In this document: one piece after another, positions 51,886-62,000 of the stretch
How the letters are laid out: each line of letters opens with the position of its first letter
Position numbering within the stretch: the stretch's first letter is position 1
From: UBA6168 sp964423205
GTDB taxonomy: Bacteria > Bacteroidota > Bacteroidia > Chitinophagales > Saprospiraceae
NCBI GenBank assembly: GCA_964423205.1
Contig: CAYRDX010000008.1
Span: 22,808-86,807, forward strand
DNA length: 64,000 bases
Reading direction: 5' to 3'
Translations under genes and position numbers: made by a program
The notes under the pieces: generated by a model
What the model was told of the DNA's origin: nothing
The model's database searches: none
The model's input: the letters and a program-made list of their open reading frames with translations, nothing else

Positions 51886-53550
51886 ATGTTTCTTCAATTA
51901 TTTAAACGAGAACGCCGAAGTATTTTATTTCTGGCGGCCATTTTAATTTTCCCAGCTCTTTTCACTAACCTGGGGATGCTGGCTTTATATGATGATGAAG
52001 GGATCAGATCATTAGTAGCACTTGAAATGATGATATCAGGAAACTACTTTAATCCCACATTTCTCGGCGAACTCTATTACAACAAACCCCCGCTTTACAA
52101 CTGGATTTTACTGGCCGTGTTCGAATTGACCGGCGATACCAGCGAATTCACTGCTCGGAGTGTCACTGTATTCTTTCTCCTCGTTTATACTTTCATGGTT
52201 TACTATTTTGTGAACAATGCGCTCCGAAACCAAAACATTTATTCAAGTGCGAAGAATAATCATACTATTCAAATTGTGCCCATTGCGAGTGCCCTGGCTT
52301 TGCTGACATGTGGCCGAATTCTATTTTGGGATTCACTGCTCGCCCTCATCGATATTTGCTTTTCTCTGGTGATTTATTCAATGTTCATGTTGGTTTATTT
52401 TTATGGAGAGAAGAATAAAATCAAGGCACTATTCCTGACAGCTTATGCATTGGCTTCTGTTGGATTCCTTTTAAAGGGCCTTCCGGCAATTGTATTTCTT
52501 GGCCTCACACTGCCTACCTATTTCATCTGGAGAAAAAAATGGCGTTTGCTGTTTAGCTGGAAACACTTTGCAGGGTTTTCCCTGTTCGTTTTAGTGGTTG
52601 GTGGCTATTATGCCGTTTATGCTCAGTCACATGGGTTGGAAGCCGTTTTCAGCACATTGTATCACGAATCGGCAAAACGCACCTTCATTCAATATGGGGT
52701 TTGGCAGTCCGTTCTTCATATTTTTACCTTCCCTTTTGAAATGGTTTACCACTTTCTGCCCTGGACTCTACTGGTGCTGTATTTTTTGCAGCGAAGCAAA
52801 CGGGAACTCCTGAAGTCCAATTCTTTTCTTAGCTGGAATATCCTGGTACTGCTCGTCACCATAATCCCCTACTGGACTTCAGTGGAAGTTTATCCCCGTT
52901 ATATTTTGATGCACGCTCCGCTGCTGTTCACCACTGTCATTTACCTGCATGAATCAGACAAGATTAAAAGCGGAAATTTCAGCCGACTCATAGAAAACTT
53001 ATTTCTTGTGCTTTGTCTGGCAGCAGCAGGAGCAATGCTCATCCCATACTTTCATGAGGGCATGCAACAAATTCCAGCGTATCAGGTGAAATCATTGAGA
53101 CTGGCAGCACTTTGCTTATTACTGTGTTTTATGTATTGGCGACTCCCCACTGAAAGGCTGATAATCCTGTCTGTTGTGTTGATCACCATTCGATTGGGTT
53201 TTGATTGGTTTGTTTTGCCCGAACGGCAGAAGGGGAAATGCAGCACCCAGGTAAAGACCTCAACCCTTGAAATGGCAGAGCAATTCAGGGACAAAGAGTT
53301 GCGTTCACTCGAGTATAGTCTGGGATTTCAGCCAATAACCGGGTATTATTACACCCGTGAAACGGGGAAGATTCTGAAACCGGAATTCAGTCTTCCGGAC
53401 TCAGCTGTGTTATATATTTTGAACCCCCAAACCTATCCGCCTGATACGTACAAAGAGTTGGGGAGGCTTCGCATCAAATGGGAATGTAAAGAATTGGTCA
53501 TTGCCGAAATCAATGAAAAGATGCTGCAATGGATGGAGGCCCGGGAATAG
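51886..53550 (+). CDS. ArnT-like integral membrane glycosyltransferase (GT83 type)
   Basis: 554 residues with about a dozen transmembrane helices. The N-terminal loop YDDEGIRSLVALEMMISGNY followed by FNPTFLGELYYNKPPLYNW is the PMT/ArnT signature, with acidic catalytic residues in the first periplasmic loop. Such enzymes move a sugar from an undecaprenyl- or dolichyl-phosphate donor to lipid A or a protein outside the inner membrane. The next gene encodes a GT2 enzyme of the type that makes such donors, which supports the assignment. Acceptor and sugar are unknown. Confidence 0.88.
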   Translation: MFLQLFKRERRSILFLAAILIFPALFTNLGMLALYDDEGIRSLVALEMMISGNYFNPTFLGELYYNKPPLYNWILLAVFELTGDTSEFTARSVTVFFLLVYTFMVYYFVNNALRNQNIYSSAKNNHTIQIVPIASALALLTCGRILFWDSLLALIDICFSLVIYSMFMLVYFYGEKNKIKALFLTAYALASVGFLLKGLPAIVFLGLTLPTYFIWRKKWRLLFSWKHFAGFSLFVLVVGGYYAVYAQSHGLEAVFSTLYHESAKRTFIQYGVWQSVLHIFTFPFEMVYHFLPWTLLVLYFLQRSKRELLKSNSFLSWNILVLLVTIIPYWTSVEVYPRYILMHAPLLFTTVIYLHESDKIKSGNFSRLIENLFLVLCLAAAGAMLIPYFHEGMQQIPAYQVKSLRLAALCLLLCFMYWRLPTERLIILSVVLITIRLGFDWFVLPERQKGKCSTQVKTSTLEMAEQFRDKELRSLEYSLGFQPITGYYYTRETGKILKPEFSLPDSAVLYILNPQTYPPDTYKELGRLRIKWECKELVIAEINEKMLQWMEARE

Positions 53551-53652
53551 ATCTGTTCTTTGTGAAAAAAAAGGAGGAACTTCCATCAAAAGAAATAGTT
53601 TTCAGGAAGTACAAGCCAGAAATCCGATTTTTATCCTGCGAAATCATAATCA

Positions 53653-54588
53653 ATGCCATCACCCAAGTTATCAGTTGTAATACCCGTTTTTAACGAGGAG
53701 AAAAACATTGGCCTGTTGTTACAACAGCTCAAGACTTGTCTTATGGACATCGATTATGAGATAATTATTGTTGATGACGGATCGACTGATCACACTTTGG
53801 CGGAATTGAAAGGCGTCGTTTCACCGGGAACAACAATAATTTCATTTAAAAAGAATTTCGGTCAAAGCCTTGCACTGATGGCGGGAATTGACTTTGCCAA
53901 AGGGGAGTTTATTGCCACCTTAGATGGTGACCTTCAAAACGACTGTGCTGATTTACCCGGCATGTTGAAGCTTGCAGAACAAGGTGATTGGGACATGGTT
54001 ACAGGTGAAAGGGATAATCGAAAGGACGGTTTCTTCACTCGCAAAATCCCTAGTGTTGTAGCAAATTGGATAATACGCTCGGCCACTGGAACAAGCTACC
54101 GTGACTTAGGCTGTTCCATTCGGATGTTCAGGAGTGACTTGGCAAAAAGTCTTGGGCTTTACGGTGAAATGCATCGGTTTATTCCGGTTCTCGCTCATTT
54201 GGAAGGCGCCAGAATCACACAGGTTAAAGTAAACCACAGAGCCAGACAATTTGGAAAGACCAAGTATGGTCTAGGCAGGACTTTTAAGGTATTGACCGAT
54301 TTAACTCTGATGCTCTTTTTTAAACGTTTTATGCAAAGACCGATGCATTTGTTTGGCGTGATTGGTATCGGGTTGTTTTTAGTAGGTGCAATAATCAATT
54401 TGTACCTCCTCTATATCAAGTTGCTTGGACATGATATCTGGGGAAAACCTTTATTGTTACTGGGATTGATGCTGGTCATTGGAGGCATCCAATTCCTCAC
54501 AATTGGAATACTCGTTGAAATGCAGATGCGTACCTATTTCGAGTCGCAGCAAAAAAGACCCTACAAAATTAGAAAAATTTATCGCTGA
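53653..54588 (+). CDS. GT2 glycosyltransferase, ArnC/GtrB/DPM1-like
   Basis: 311 residues. The GT-A domain has VVIPVFNEEKNIGLLLQQL, IIVDDGSTDHTL and ATLDGDLQND (the metal-binding DxD type), followed near 190-215 by VNHRARQFGKTKYGLGRTFK. Two transmembrane helices at about 235-260 and 270-295 place it at the inner membrane. Members transfer a sugar from a nucleotide to polyprenyl phosphate on the cytoplasmic side. It follows the ArnT-like gene by 102 bp, and the pair could act in sequence as donor synthase and transferase. It ends 16 bp from the convergent gene. Confidence 0.93.
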   Translation: MPSPKLSVVIPVFNEEKNIGLLLQQLKTCLMDIDYEIIIVDDGSTDHTLAELKGVVSPGTTIISFKKNFGQSLALMAGIDFAKGEFIATLDGDLQNDCADLPGMLKLAEQGDWDMVTGERDNRKDGFFTRKIPSVVANWIIRSATGTSYRDLGCSIRMFRSDLAKSLGLYGEMHRFIPVLAHLEGARITQVKVNHRARQFGKTKYGLGRTFKVLTDLTLMLFFKRFMQRPMHLFGVIGIGLFLVGAIINLYLLYIKLLGHDIWGKPLLLLGLMLVIGGIQFLTIGILVEMQMRTYFESQQKRPYKIRKIYR

Positions 54589-54604
54589 AGATTTCAGCTT
54601 CGAT

Positions 54605-56590
54605 TCATTCTGAGGGCCATCCCTTCTCGCAAGTGACGATTTTTATTTGCACAATTCCAAGACCAACGAGATTTTGGAATGCTTGTTCTGCTGCACCGTG
54701 TGTCAGGTAAAAGCCAGAACTCAAACGTTGTGCATCCTCTGTTGGAGAAGTTTCTTCAAAATACCCCGGTACAGATTTGATGAATAATTTCCTGGCCTTT
54801 TCATCCTTTCCATAAAAGACAATCCTATAGCTGGTTACTTCCATCAGGTCCCTTAGGTACTGAGCCCCTGGTCCAATATCTTGCTTCCTGATGTCAAAAG
54901 GAGTGTAAGTCTGCTCCTTGGAACCGCTTACAAACAGCTCGATTCTTTGGTTCAGGTTATCTCCTTTTTTGTCAGAAAAGGGGTAGCGGGAGCCAACGTT
55001 GAGAATTCGCAGATTACCGTGTTGTCGTAATGTAGGCGGTATCTTTGTTAGGAGATCTGAAATGATTTTTCTGGTAAAATCTGGAAAATCATCTGATGCA
55101 CCGGAATGAACTACAAAAATGACACGGGTATCGGGATAAAGCTTGACCTGGTTACTCCAATGTACTATTTTCTCTATGCCTGCAGTTTCAATTGAACCGC
55201 TTTGAGCGTAAAAAATAGTGCCTTGATGTGTTTCCATGTTGGAAGTTATAGGAGTAACATCAACCGAAGTTTCGGACTCACCTGGCATCGGAGCCTGAGG
55301 ATTTTTGTCAGTGGTGAGCACAAATTCAGGTTTTTCAAAAAGCACAGAAAAGATGTCCAGGCCACCTAAACTCATTCTACCGGAAGATGCATAAAATGCC
55401 TCTTTCCCATTTGACCTACCAAACCAGTACAGGTCGTCTGCTGCACTGTTTATTTCAACCCCCAGATTTTCAGGTACACCCCAAGCACGGATTTCTGTAT
55501 TAAATATGCTTTTGACAATATCATACCCTCCAATACTATTGCCTGTATCGTTGGTGCTGAAATAAATTGTTTTCTCGTCGGAAGCCATCCAAGGCGACAC
55601 TTCATCATAGTGCGTATTGATTTGATTTCCAAGGTTCTCAGGTTGGCTCCAGAAACCATTAACCAGTGTGGCTTTGTAGATATCGTAACCACCATAACCT
55701 CCCGGCCTTGAACTGGTAAAAAACAGCGTACTGTCATTCATAAAAAAGGGATCGCGGTCACCAAAAGTGGAGTTGAAGGGAGTAATCTGAAGGGATGGCA
55801 AAACCGGCTTTTCAATCTCCGGCTTAATCTTGTACAAGTGGCCTGTTCTTTCATTCTTACTTCGAAAGAGATATACCGAACCATCAGCGGCGAATCCTGC
55901 CACCACATCATTTTCATAACTATTGAGAAATGGTTCTTTCAGCACGAGAGAAGAATTCCAATCTCCGCCCAATAAGCAGCTTTGGAAAATGCTGAAGCCT
56001 GCCGTTTTGAAGCCAGTAAAAGCTGAACCCAATCTATTTGTAGAAAATAAAAGGCAGTCAGGATTCTGCGGATTCAACATTGGCTTGAATTCATCTTCTG
56101 GGGAGTTCACTGCTTTCCCAACATTGTAAACGGTGGCGATACCTGCTTTTTTTTGCCATCTGATTCCGTTGGCACAACGCAAAATGTCCTCTTTTACACT
56201 TGTTCTGAGTGGATGGTTTGACTCCGATTGTTCCAGAAATGTTTTATACGCAGCCACCGCTTCCTGGAATTCATGAAGTTGATGCTTGCTGCGACCGATA
56301 TAGAAAAGTGCCTCAGATTTGTACTTGCTTTTTCGGCTGGCGACTTTTCTAAGCTCTGTGATCGCTTTTTCGAACTGGTTGGTGTGGTAATAACAGACAC
56401 CGATCTTCAACTGCAATTCAATATTTTCAGGCCGATTGCCCGCACATAACAAGAAGGCATCGAGAGCAAGTTGGTAATGACCAGAAAGGTATTGTTCCTC
56501 ACCGATTCGCCGGACCGATTCCGGGCATTGCCCCAAGGCTGCGAACCAAAACCCAATCAAGAATACATAGGTGAGGAATTTCCGTTGCAT
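54605..56590 (-). CDS. TPR, PD40 and OmpA-like envelope protein
   Basis: 661 residues with a signal peptide (about 1-20, ending AALGQ). TPR repeats at about 25-130 (YLSGHYQLALDAFLLCAGNR, IGVCYYHTNQFEKAITELRK); PD40 propeller at about 150-420 (FFTSSRPGGYGGYDIYKATL, IYFSTNDTGNSIGGYDIVKS); then at about 455-560 a diverged OmpA-like domain (IFYAQSGSIETAGIEKIVHW ... VHSGASDDFP ... NQRIELFVSG). The final 90 residues (YRIVFYGKDEKARKLFIKSV ... GIVQIKIVTCE) may be a SPOR-like fold. The layout resembles PorE-type proteins associated with T9SS, but the OmpA core residues are weak, so the link is tentative. Confidence 0.8.
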   Translation of the reverse strand: MQRKFLTYVFLIGFWFAALGQCPESVRRIGEEQYLSGHYQLALDAFLLCAGNRPENIELQLKIGVCYYHTNQFEKAITELRKVASRKSKYKSEALFYIGRSKHQLHEFQEAVAAYKTFLEQSESNHPLRTSVKEDILRCANGIRWQKKAGIATVYNVGKAVNSPEDEFKPMLNPQNPDCLLFSTNRLGSAFTGFKTAGFSIFQSCLLGGDWNSSLVLKEPFLNSYENDVVAGFAADGSVYLFRSKNERTGHLYKIKPEIEKPVLPSLQITPFNSTFGDRDPFFMNDSTLFFTSSRPGGYGGYDIYKATLVNGFWSQPENLGNQINTHYDEVSPWMASDEKTIYFSTNDTGNSIGGYDIVKSIFNTEIRAWGVPENLGVEINSAADDLYWFGRSNGKEAFYASSGRMSLGGLDIFSVLFEKPEFVLTTDKNPQAPMPGESETSVDVTPITSNMETHQGTIFYAQSGSIETAGIEKIVHWSNQVKLYPDTRVIFVVHSGASDDFPDFTRKIISDLLTKIPPTLRQHGNLRILNVGSRYPFSDKKGDNLNQRIELFVSGSKEQTYTPFDIRKQDIGPGAQYLRDLMEVTSYRIVFYGKDEKARKLFIKSVPGYFEETSPTEDAQRLSSGFYLTHGAAEQAFQNLVGLGIVQIKIVTCEKGWPSE

Positions 56591-56672
56591 CCGTCATTAA
56601 TTGAAATCGGTTTGAGCAAAAAGCCCCTTTGAAAATCAGCTATTCCGGACAGCTAAGAAGTTAATCCCGGCT

Positions 56673-57986
56673 TTAGAAGCTTCGTTTTGAGTCAAAAGCT
56701 TCCAGGTAATCGGCGACTTTTCTAAGGAAGGAACCCCCAAGGAAGCCATCGACTACCCTGTGGTCGTAACTCAAAGAAAGAAACATCATTTGCCTGACGG
56801 CAATGAGGTCACCATACTCCGTTTCCACCACAGCCGGTTTTTTGCGGATTGCGCCGGCAGCTAAAATGGCTACTTGAGGCTGATTTATGATGGGGGTGCC
56901 CATGACATTTCCGAAAGTACCCACGTTAGTCAGTGTAAAAGTGCCATCCTGAATCTCTTCCGGTTTCAGGCGGTTTTCACGGGCACGGTTCGCCAGGTCA
57001 TTTACCGCCTTGGTAAGTCCGACCAGATTGTATTGGTTAGCTCCTTTGATAACCGGTACAATGAGGTTGCCGGAAGGAAGCGCCGTTGCCATACCCACGT
57101 TGATGTCCCGCTTGCGGATAATGCGGTTTTCATCCACAGAGATGTTTATCATGGGGAAATCAATGATCCCTTTCACAACAGCTTCAATGAAAATTGGGGT
57201 AAAAGTGATTTTTTCTCCGTGGGTTTTTTGAAAGTCGTTTCTGACCTTTTCCCGCCAGTTCACAATATTGGTGACGTCAACTTCCACAAAGGAGGTGACA
57301 TGCGGCGAGGTTCGTTTGGACATCACCATGTGATCGGAAATCAGCTTTCTCATGCGGTCCATTTCGATAATTTCCACATCTCCGCTGATACTCACAGCAG
57401 GTTTGGAAGTTGGTGCCGCCAAAGTTGCAGATGGTGCAACAGGACTAACCTTGCGGTTGTCAACATAGGCAAGGATATCCTTTTTTGTCACCCTGCCCTG
57501 TTGGCCGCTACCCTGGATGGCTTCCAGTTCCTGAAGGGATATTTTTTCTGCTTTGGCAATGTTTTTCACCAGCGGGGAATAAAATCGTCCACTTTGACTG
57601 GTGCTTGGAATGTTTTCCACTGCTGTTACAGCAGCCAACTCAACCTGCTGAGGTTTTGCTTTATCAGCATTGGCCGGGTGGCCGTTTGATGTTGCTGTTT
57701 GTTTTTCAGTTTTTGCATGCGGAGAGCTGGCACCAGGATCCTCTGCCTCTGTCGAAATGATAGCAACTGCCTTTCCAACCGGAACCACGTCATTTTCCTT
57801 GAAAAGAATTTTGGTAAGTGTGCCAGCGTATGGTGAAGGGACCTCTGAGTCAACCTTGTCGGTAGCAATTTCCAACACCGTTTCATCGACTTCAATCTTG
57901 TCGCCAATATTTTTAACCCAACGCAAAATGGTTGCTTCCATGATGCTTTCTCCCATTTTGGGCATTATTAGTTCCAGTTGTGCCAT
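56673..57986 (-). CDS. Dihydrolipoamide acyltransferase (E2) of a 2-oxoacid dehydrogenase complex
   Basis: 437 residues from the ATG at 57986 (MAQLELIMPKMGESIMEATI); the open frame upstream to 58025 is repeat-derived. Lipoyl domain at 1-77 with the lipoylated Lys44 in EIATDKVDSEVPSPYAGTL; an Ala/Pro/Lys linker; a peripheral E1/E3-binding domain at about 145-185 (YSPLVKNIAKAEKISLQELE); catalytic domain from about 215, ending in SLSYDHRVVDGFLGGSFLRK with His409 and Asp413. It passes acyl groups to CoA. E1 and E3 genes are not adjacent, so pyruvate, 2-oxoglutarate and branched-chain forms cannot be separated. Repeat copy 5 lies directly upstream. Confidence 0.94.
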   Translation of the reverse strand: MAQLELIMPKMGESIMEATILRWVKNIGDKIEVDETVLEIATDKVDSEVPSPYAGTLTKILFKENDVVPVGKAVAIISTEAEDPGASSPHAKTEKQTATSNGHPANADKAKPQQVELAAVTAVENIPSTSQSGRFYSPLVKNIAKAEKISLQELEAIQGSGQQGRVTKKDILAYVDNRKVSPVAPSATLAAPTSKPAVSISGDVEIIEMDRMRKLISDHMVMSKRTSPHVTSFVEVDVTNIVNWREKVRNDFQKTHGEKITFTPIFIEAVVKGIIDFPMINISVDENRIIRKRDINVGMATALPSGNLIVPVIKGANQYNLVGLTKAVNDLANRARENRLKPEEIQDGTFTLTNVGTFGNVMGTPIINQPQVAILAAGAIRKKPAVVETEYGDLIAVRQMMFLSLSYDHRVVDGFLGGSFLRKVADYLEAFDSKRSF

Positions 57987-57996
57987 GACAATTGAT

Positions 57997-58189
57997 TTAG
58001 TAAAAAGGCAAAAGTAAAAAGGCAAAAGGAAATTGGAAATTGGAAATTAGCCAAGCCCCAGCTGCCAACTGCCAACCGCCAACCGCCAACAGCCAAAANN
58101 NNNNNNNNNNNNNNNNNNNNNNNNNNNCAACTGATTTTCAAGTGGTTAAGAAAACAATTTGGCAACTTTATTTTTAACTCCTTACTTAA
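57997..58189 (+). repeat. Dispersed repeat, copy 5, with extra tandem repeats and a gap
   Basis: Left end TTAGTAAAAAGGC and right end CAACTGATTTTCAAGTGGTTAA...TTACTTAA match the family. Inside it has GGAAATT units (three) and a run of 7-bp GCCAACN units (about 58063-58096), not seen in the other copies, then the 29-base gap. The box that reads TATTTTTG elsewhere is TATTTTTA here (58169-58176). Confidence 0.8.
58099..58127. other. Assembly gap of 29 Ns
   Basis: Unresolved bases fall inside repeat copy 5, where other copies have the CCCCATAGGGGCAGGCAGGC module. The true length of this stretch is unknown. Confidence 0.99.
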
Positions 58190-58346
58190 ATATTGGCTGT
58201 GCTCTTTATTGCGGAGCAATAACAGAAATTCAGGGTGCGAAGGTAGTCAAAATGTGTGCTAATGAATAGCAGGCATTAAATCGAACTTTTGCATGCTACG
58301 AGATTAATACAACGCAGGGCTTGCTTACATGTTCCTCACATGGGCT

Positions 58347-58988
58347 TTATTGAACACCTTTTAAGAAGGGGACAAAACGGAAGTCGCCATAGTTTTCTTC
58401 ATTGTATTCATCCTCCGAAATTCGAGTGAAACGCTTCATTTTCTGGATATTCCTGCCAACAGGAATAACTAACATGCCGCCAACTTTAAGTTGCTCCAGA
58501 AGTGCTTTGGGGACTTCCAATGCTCCGGCAGTGGCGATAATTTTATCGTATGGGGCAAACTCAGGCAGGCCATTGGAACCATCCCGGAAATAACAACGGA
58601 TATTCTGATAACCCATATCCACTAACTGTTTCCTTGACTTGTCAAAAAGATTTTCCTGTCTTTCCACTGTAAATACGCGGGCACCCAGCTCGCTGAGTAT
58701 GGCAGCCTGATATCCTGATCCGGTTCCTATTTCAAGGACCTTTTCTCTTTTTTTGACCTCCAGCAATTGGGTTTGAAAAGCAACAGTGTAGGGTTGGGAA
58801 ATGGTCTGGTCACTTTCTATGGGTAGTGCCTGGTCTTTATAAGCCAACTGATCGAATGCCGAATCCAAAAAAAAATGCCTGGGAACAGCATTAAGGGCAT
58901 TTAGCACATTCACATCATGAATGCCTTTTCTTTTCAATGAATCAACCAGCTTGCGCCTTAATCCTTTATGCCGATATGTATCTTCCAA
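58347..58988 (-). CDS. pcm: Protein-L-isoaspartate O-methyltransferase
   Basis: 213 residues. The SAM-binding motif I is VLEIGTGSGYQAAIL (about 85-99), preceded by the family signature PIESDQTISQPYTVAFQTQL; motif II is YDKIIATAGA, and PKALLEQLKVGGMLVIPVG is motif III. It methylates isoaspartyl residues in aged proteins so that they can revert to aspartate. The ATG at 58988 gives a full-length enzyme. It lies between repeat copy 5 and the helicase gene, and could be transcribed with the helicase, whose stop is 75 bp upstream. Confidence 0.95.
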   Translation of the reverse strand: MEDTYRHKGLRRKLVDSLKRKGIHDVNVLNALNAVPRHFFLDSAFDQLAYKDQALPIESDQTISQPYTVAFQTQLLEVKKREKVLEIGTGSGYQAAILSELGARVFTVERQENLFDKSRKQLVDMGYQNIRCYFRDGSNGLPEFAPYDKIIATAGALEVPKALLEQLKVGGMLVIPVGRNIQKMKRFTRISEDEYNEENYGDFRFVPFLKGVQ

Positions 58989-59063
58989 TCTGGAAAAGTT
59001 TTAAAATTGAAATTGGCTCAAGCCAGGAAAACCTGCAATGAGGCCGGCAAAAGTAATCAAATA

Positions 59064-62000
59064 TCAAAAGCTGCTATCGTCAAGACTTTCCAACTCTGGT
59101 TCCGCAAATGAATTAATCTGGGCTTGTTCATTCATAAATGAGCACCATTGGCATTTGGTTTCACCACAGCCTTTATAGAAATCATGATTCCGGATTTTAG
59201 AGTAAGTTTCTGTAATCAGATTTATCATAAACTCTGTGTCGGAATGTTCAAAAATCAGTTCAAGTTTATGGTAAATACCTCTGGTGTCAGGTTTCAAATA
59301 AGAAATCTCTGCACTTGCAGCCCGCTGTGTATTGCTTTGATGATTTTCAAACAGGATTTTATAAAAAACGAGTTGCCGCCAATACAAGCCACCATATTTG
59401 GCCTCCTCGCTTTCCTGGTTTTTCGATTCTTTTGATGACAGCCTATCAGGCCTTTTTATGGATGATTTTCTTACGGAGCCACTTTTGTAATCTACCAGGT
59501 GAACTTTCCCCTGTGGATGGAAATCAATCCGGTCGATGATGCCGGTGAGCGGAACCCCATTAACTTCGATGTGACTTAATTTGTGTTCAACCAGAAAATC
59601 AGCAGGCCATTGGTTTTGGTTTTTACGGCAGTATTCTTCCAATTGGCGCTTACCGTTTTCCAAAAAGTGCTGGAATTCCTGTTGTGTTAACAAGCCACGC
59701 CGGGCTTTTAGTTCTTTTTCAAAATAATGGACAAAAGCTTCAGGTGGTGGAAAAGTCTTGTGTGTGACATCAAAGGCAAGGAAACCTTTATTCATGGCTT
59801 CGTGAAGTGCGGTTCCATAGGTGGCTGCCTTACTCGGCATTACCGGGACCTTCAGAATGAATTCATAATAAAAACTAAGTGGGCAACGGAGGTAAGTGTT
59901 TAGTGCCGAAACGTTCAGGGTAAAATCAGCCAAATGGCTGTCAATTACTCTCTTTTCCATAGCTTCAATCAGCGGATTATATCCTGACAGAAGCATTGTT
60001 TCTGCATCCAGGACATCGCTGGGCCTTGGAACCTGAGGTAAGATTTCCAAAATATCTGCCCCCTTTTTTGATGTCCTCAATTCCTCGATGAACCTTGAAT
60101 GTTTAAGGGGTTTACCATCGTCATCGTTTGCTGGATATGATAGATAAAGAGACTCTTTGGCACGGGTCATAGCCACGAAAAACAACCGGCGACGAGCCTC
60201 TTCAGCGTCTTCCTCGCCTGAGAAAGTTATAGTGTCGGGCAATGAAAACTGATTCCGGTACCCACCTTTGGAATTCTCCCAATAATCCTCCACGCAATCC
60301 ATCATGAATACTTTCCGGAATTCCAGACCCTTAGCAGAATGTGCAGTCAATAAACTAACGCTTCCTGCCTTATAAGCTCCTTCCAGATTCTCAGAAACTG
60401 TAATGTCTGGCGGAAGGAGATTAAGCGCTAGGCCACTTTCATTCATTTTCCCAACCATTTCCATAAGTCGGTTGAGTGTTATAAATGGGTCGCGCTGTGC
60501 TTCTTTCTTGACGAAATTGAGAAAAGTAAACAGTAATTGAATCTTGCCGGCCTTTTCGGGTTCTTTAAGAATTTGAGCCAACATTCCGGTCCTGTTGATA
60601 GTTCTTTCTGCCAACTCCGGTACAGTGGAATTCGCACAGGCGCTGATTAAGTGCTCAAGGGCCTCGGAACACCTCAAAACTGATGAGCTGTCTGATATTT
60701 CTGAAGATTGGATAAACTCAGTGTCAGCAATGGCATCTCTCCAGTATTTTAGCTTGCTACCAGTTTTGTTTCTGTTATTGACATCAATGGAAATTATGGC
60801 TATATCATGGGGCGAAATGTTGAAAAACCCGGAGGACATGACAGGAAACAGCAGGTGCTCCCCTGAATAGGGATAATCTGATTCCAGGTTTACATACTCC
60901 AATATTCTCAAAAGTTGCCTGATCAATGGATGCTGCAGAACATTGGCCGGGCGCTTTGTGGTAAAGGGTATTTCTTTGGCGGCCAGCAATTCCCCAAGCC
61001 TGCTGGCTTGTTTATGCCGGGCGTATAAAACCGCTACTTCGTTCAGAGGAAATCCTTCATTTTTAAGTTCCTGGATTTTGCTTGCAATCCACACCTCCTC
61101 TTCTAATCGGGAGGGGAATTCAAAAATGACAGGCTGGGCGGGAGATTGGGCAAATTCAGGGTGTTTTGCTACCAGGATTTTTTCCTCTCCAATGCCCTTT
61201 AGCCTGTTTGCTATTCTGATTTGATTGTTTTCAATCAAATTTCTGGAAACTTCCAGCAGATTTTGGGAGGAACGGTAGTTTTCCTTCAGCACCACGACTT
61301 TTAGGTGGTCTTTGTAAGTGTCGTTAAAATCAATCAGGTTTTTTAAGCGTGCGCCCTGGAATTCATAAATCGATTGGTCGTCATCACCAACAATAAAAAT
61401 ATTAGGGTCATCCCAATACCCCGTTAGCTGTTTGAGTATTTCATACTGGGCTCCATTGGTATCCTGAAATTCATCCACCAAAAAGTACTGAAATTGTTCC
61501 CTGTATCTCGAAAGCAGAGCAGAGCTGGTTTTAAAAGCTTCCAAAACCCACAACAACATGTCCTCATAATCGTAGCGCCTGCACTCATCCATGAGTTCGA
61601 GAAAACGCGGGAACAAGTCGATGGCTGCTCTTAATTTGGCCATCTTTTCTGTTTCCTCATCTATCTGAGTTTGTTTTAAATCACCTTTTTTAAATGCTCC
61701 ACGCTTGACTTTATACCGGAATTCCTCCCGTTCTGGTATTGAATTAAGGTATTCCTGTATTTTTTGATTCAGAACCACCACATCCCAATTCTCCGCTTTG
61801 ATTTTTTGAAAAAGATTCAAAAGGTGTCTTTCATAAAACGACACATCGGAACGGTCCTTTTTCAATAGGTGATTGGCCGGGAGCTCCCCGATCAATCGTC
61901 TGATCAATTCCATCCTTTCCAGGTCGCTGATAGGTTCAAGACCGGCCCTTCCAAACTTTTCAATATTACTTTGGATGATGCTGTTGCAGAATGAATGAAA

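Noticed and set aside
56874..57689. A 271-residue open frame on the plus strand
   Set aside because: It is antisense to the E2 gene, whose domains and active-site residues are all intact; the antisense product resembles nothing known.
57968..58219. An open frame on the minus strand (LAVGGWRLAVGSWGL...)
   Set aside because: It is a translation of repeat copy 5 and its tandem GCCAACN run, and it crosses the N gap; no gene evidence.
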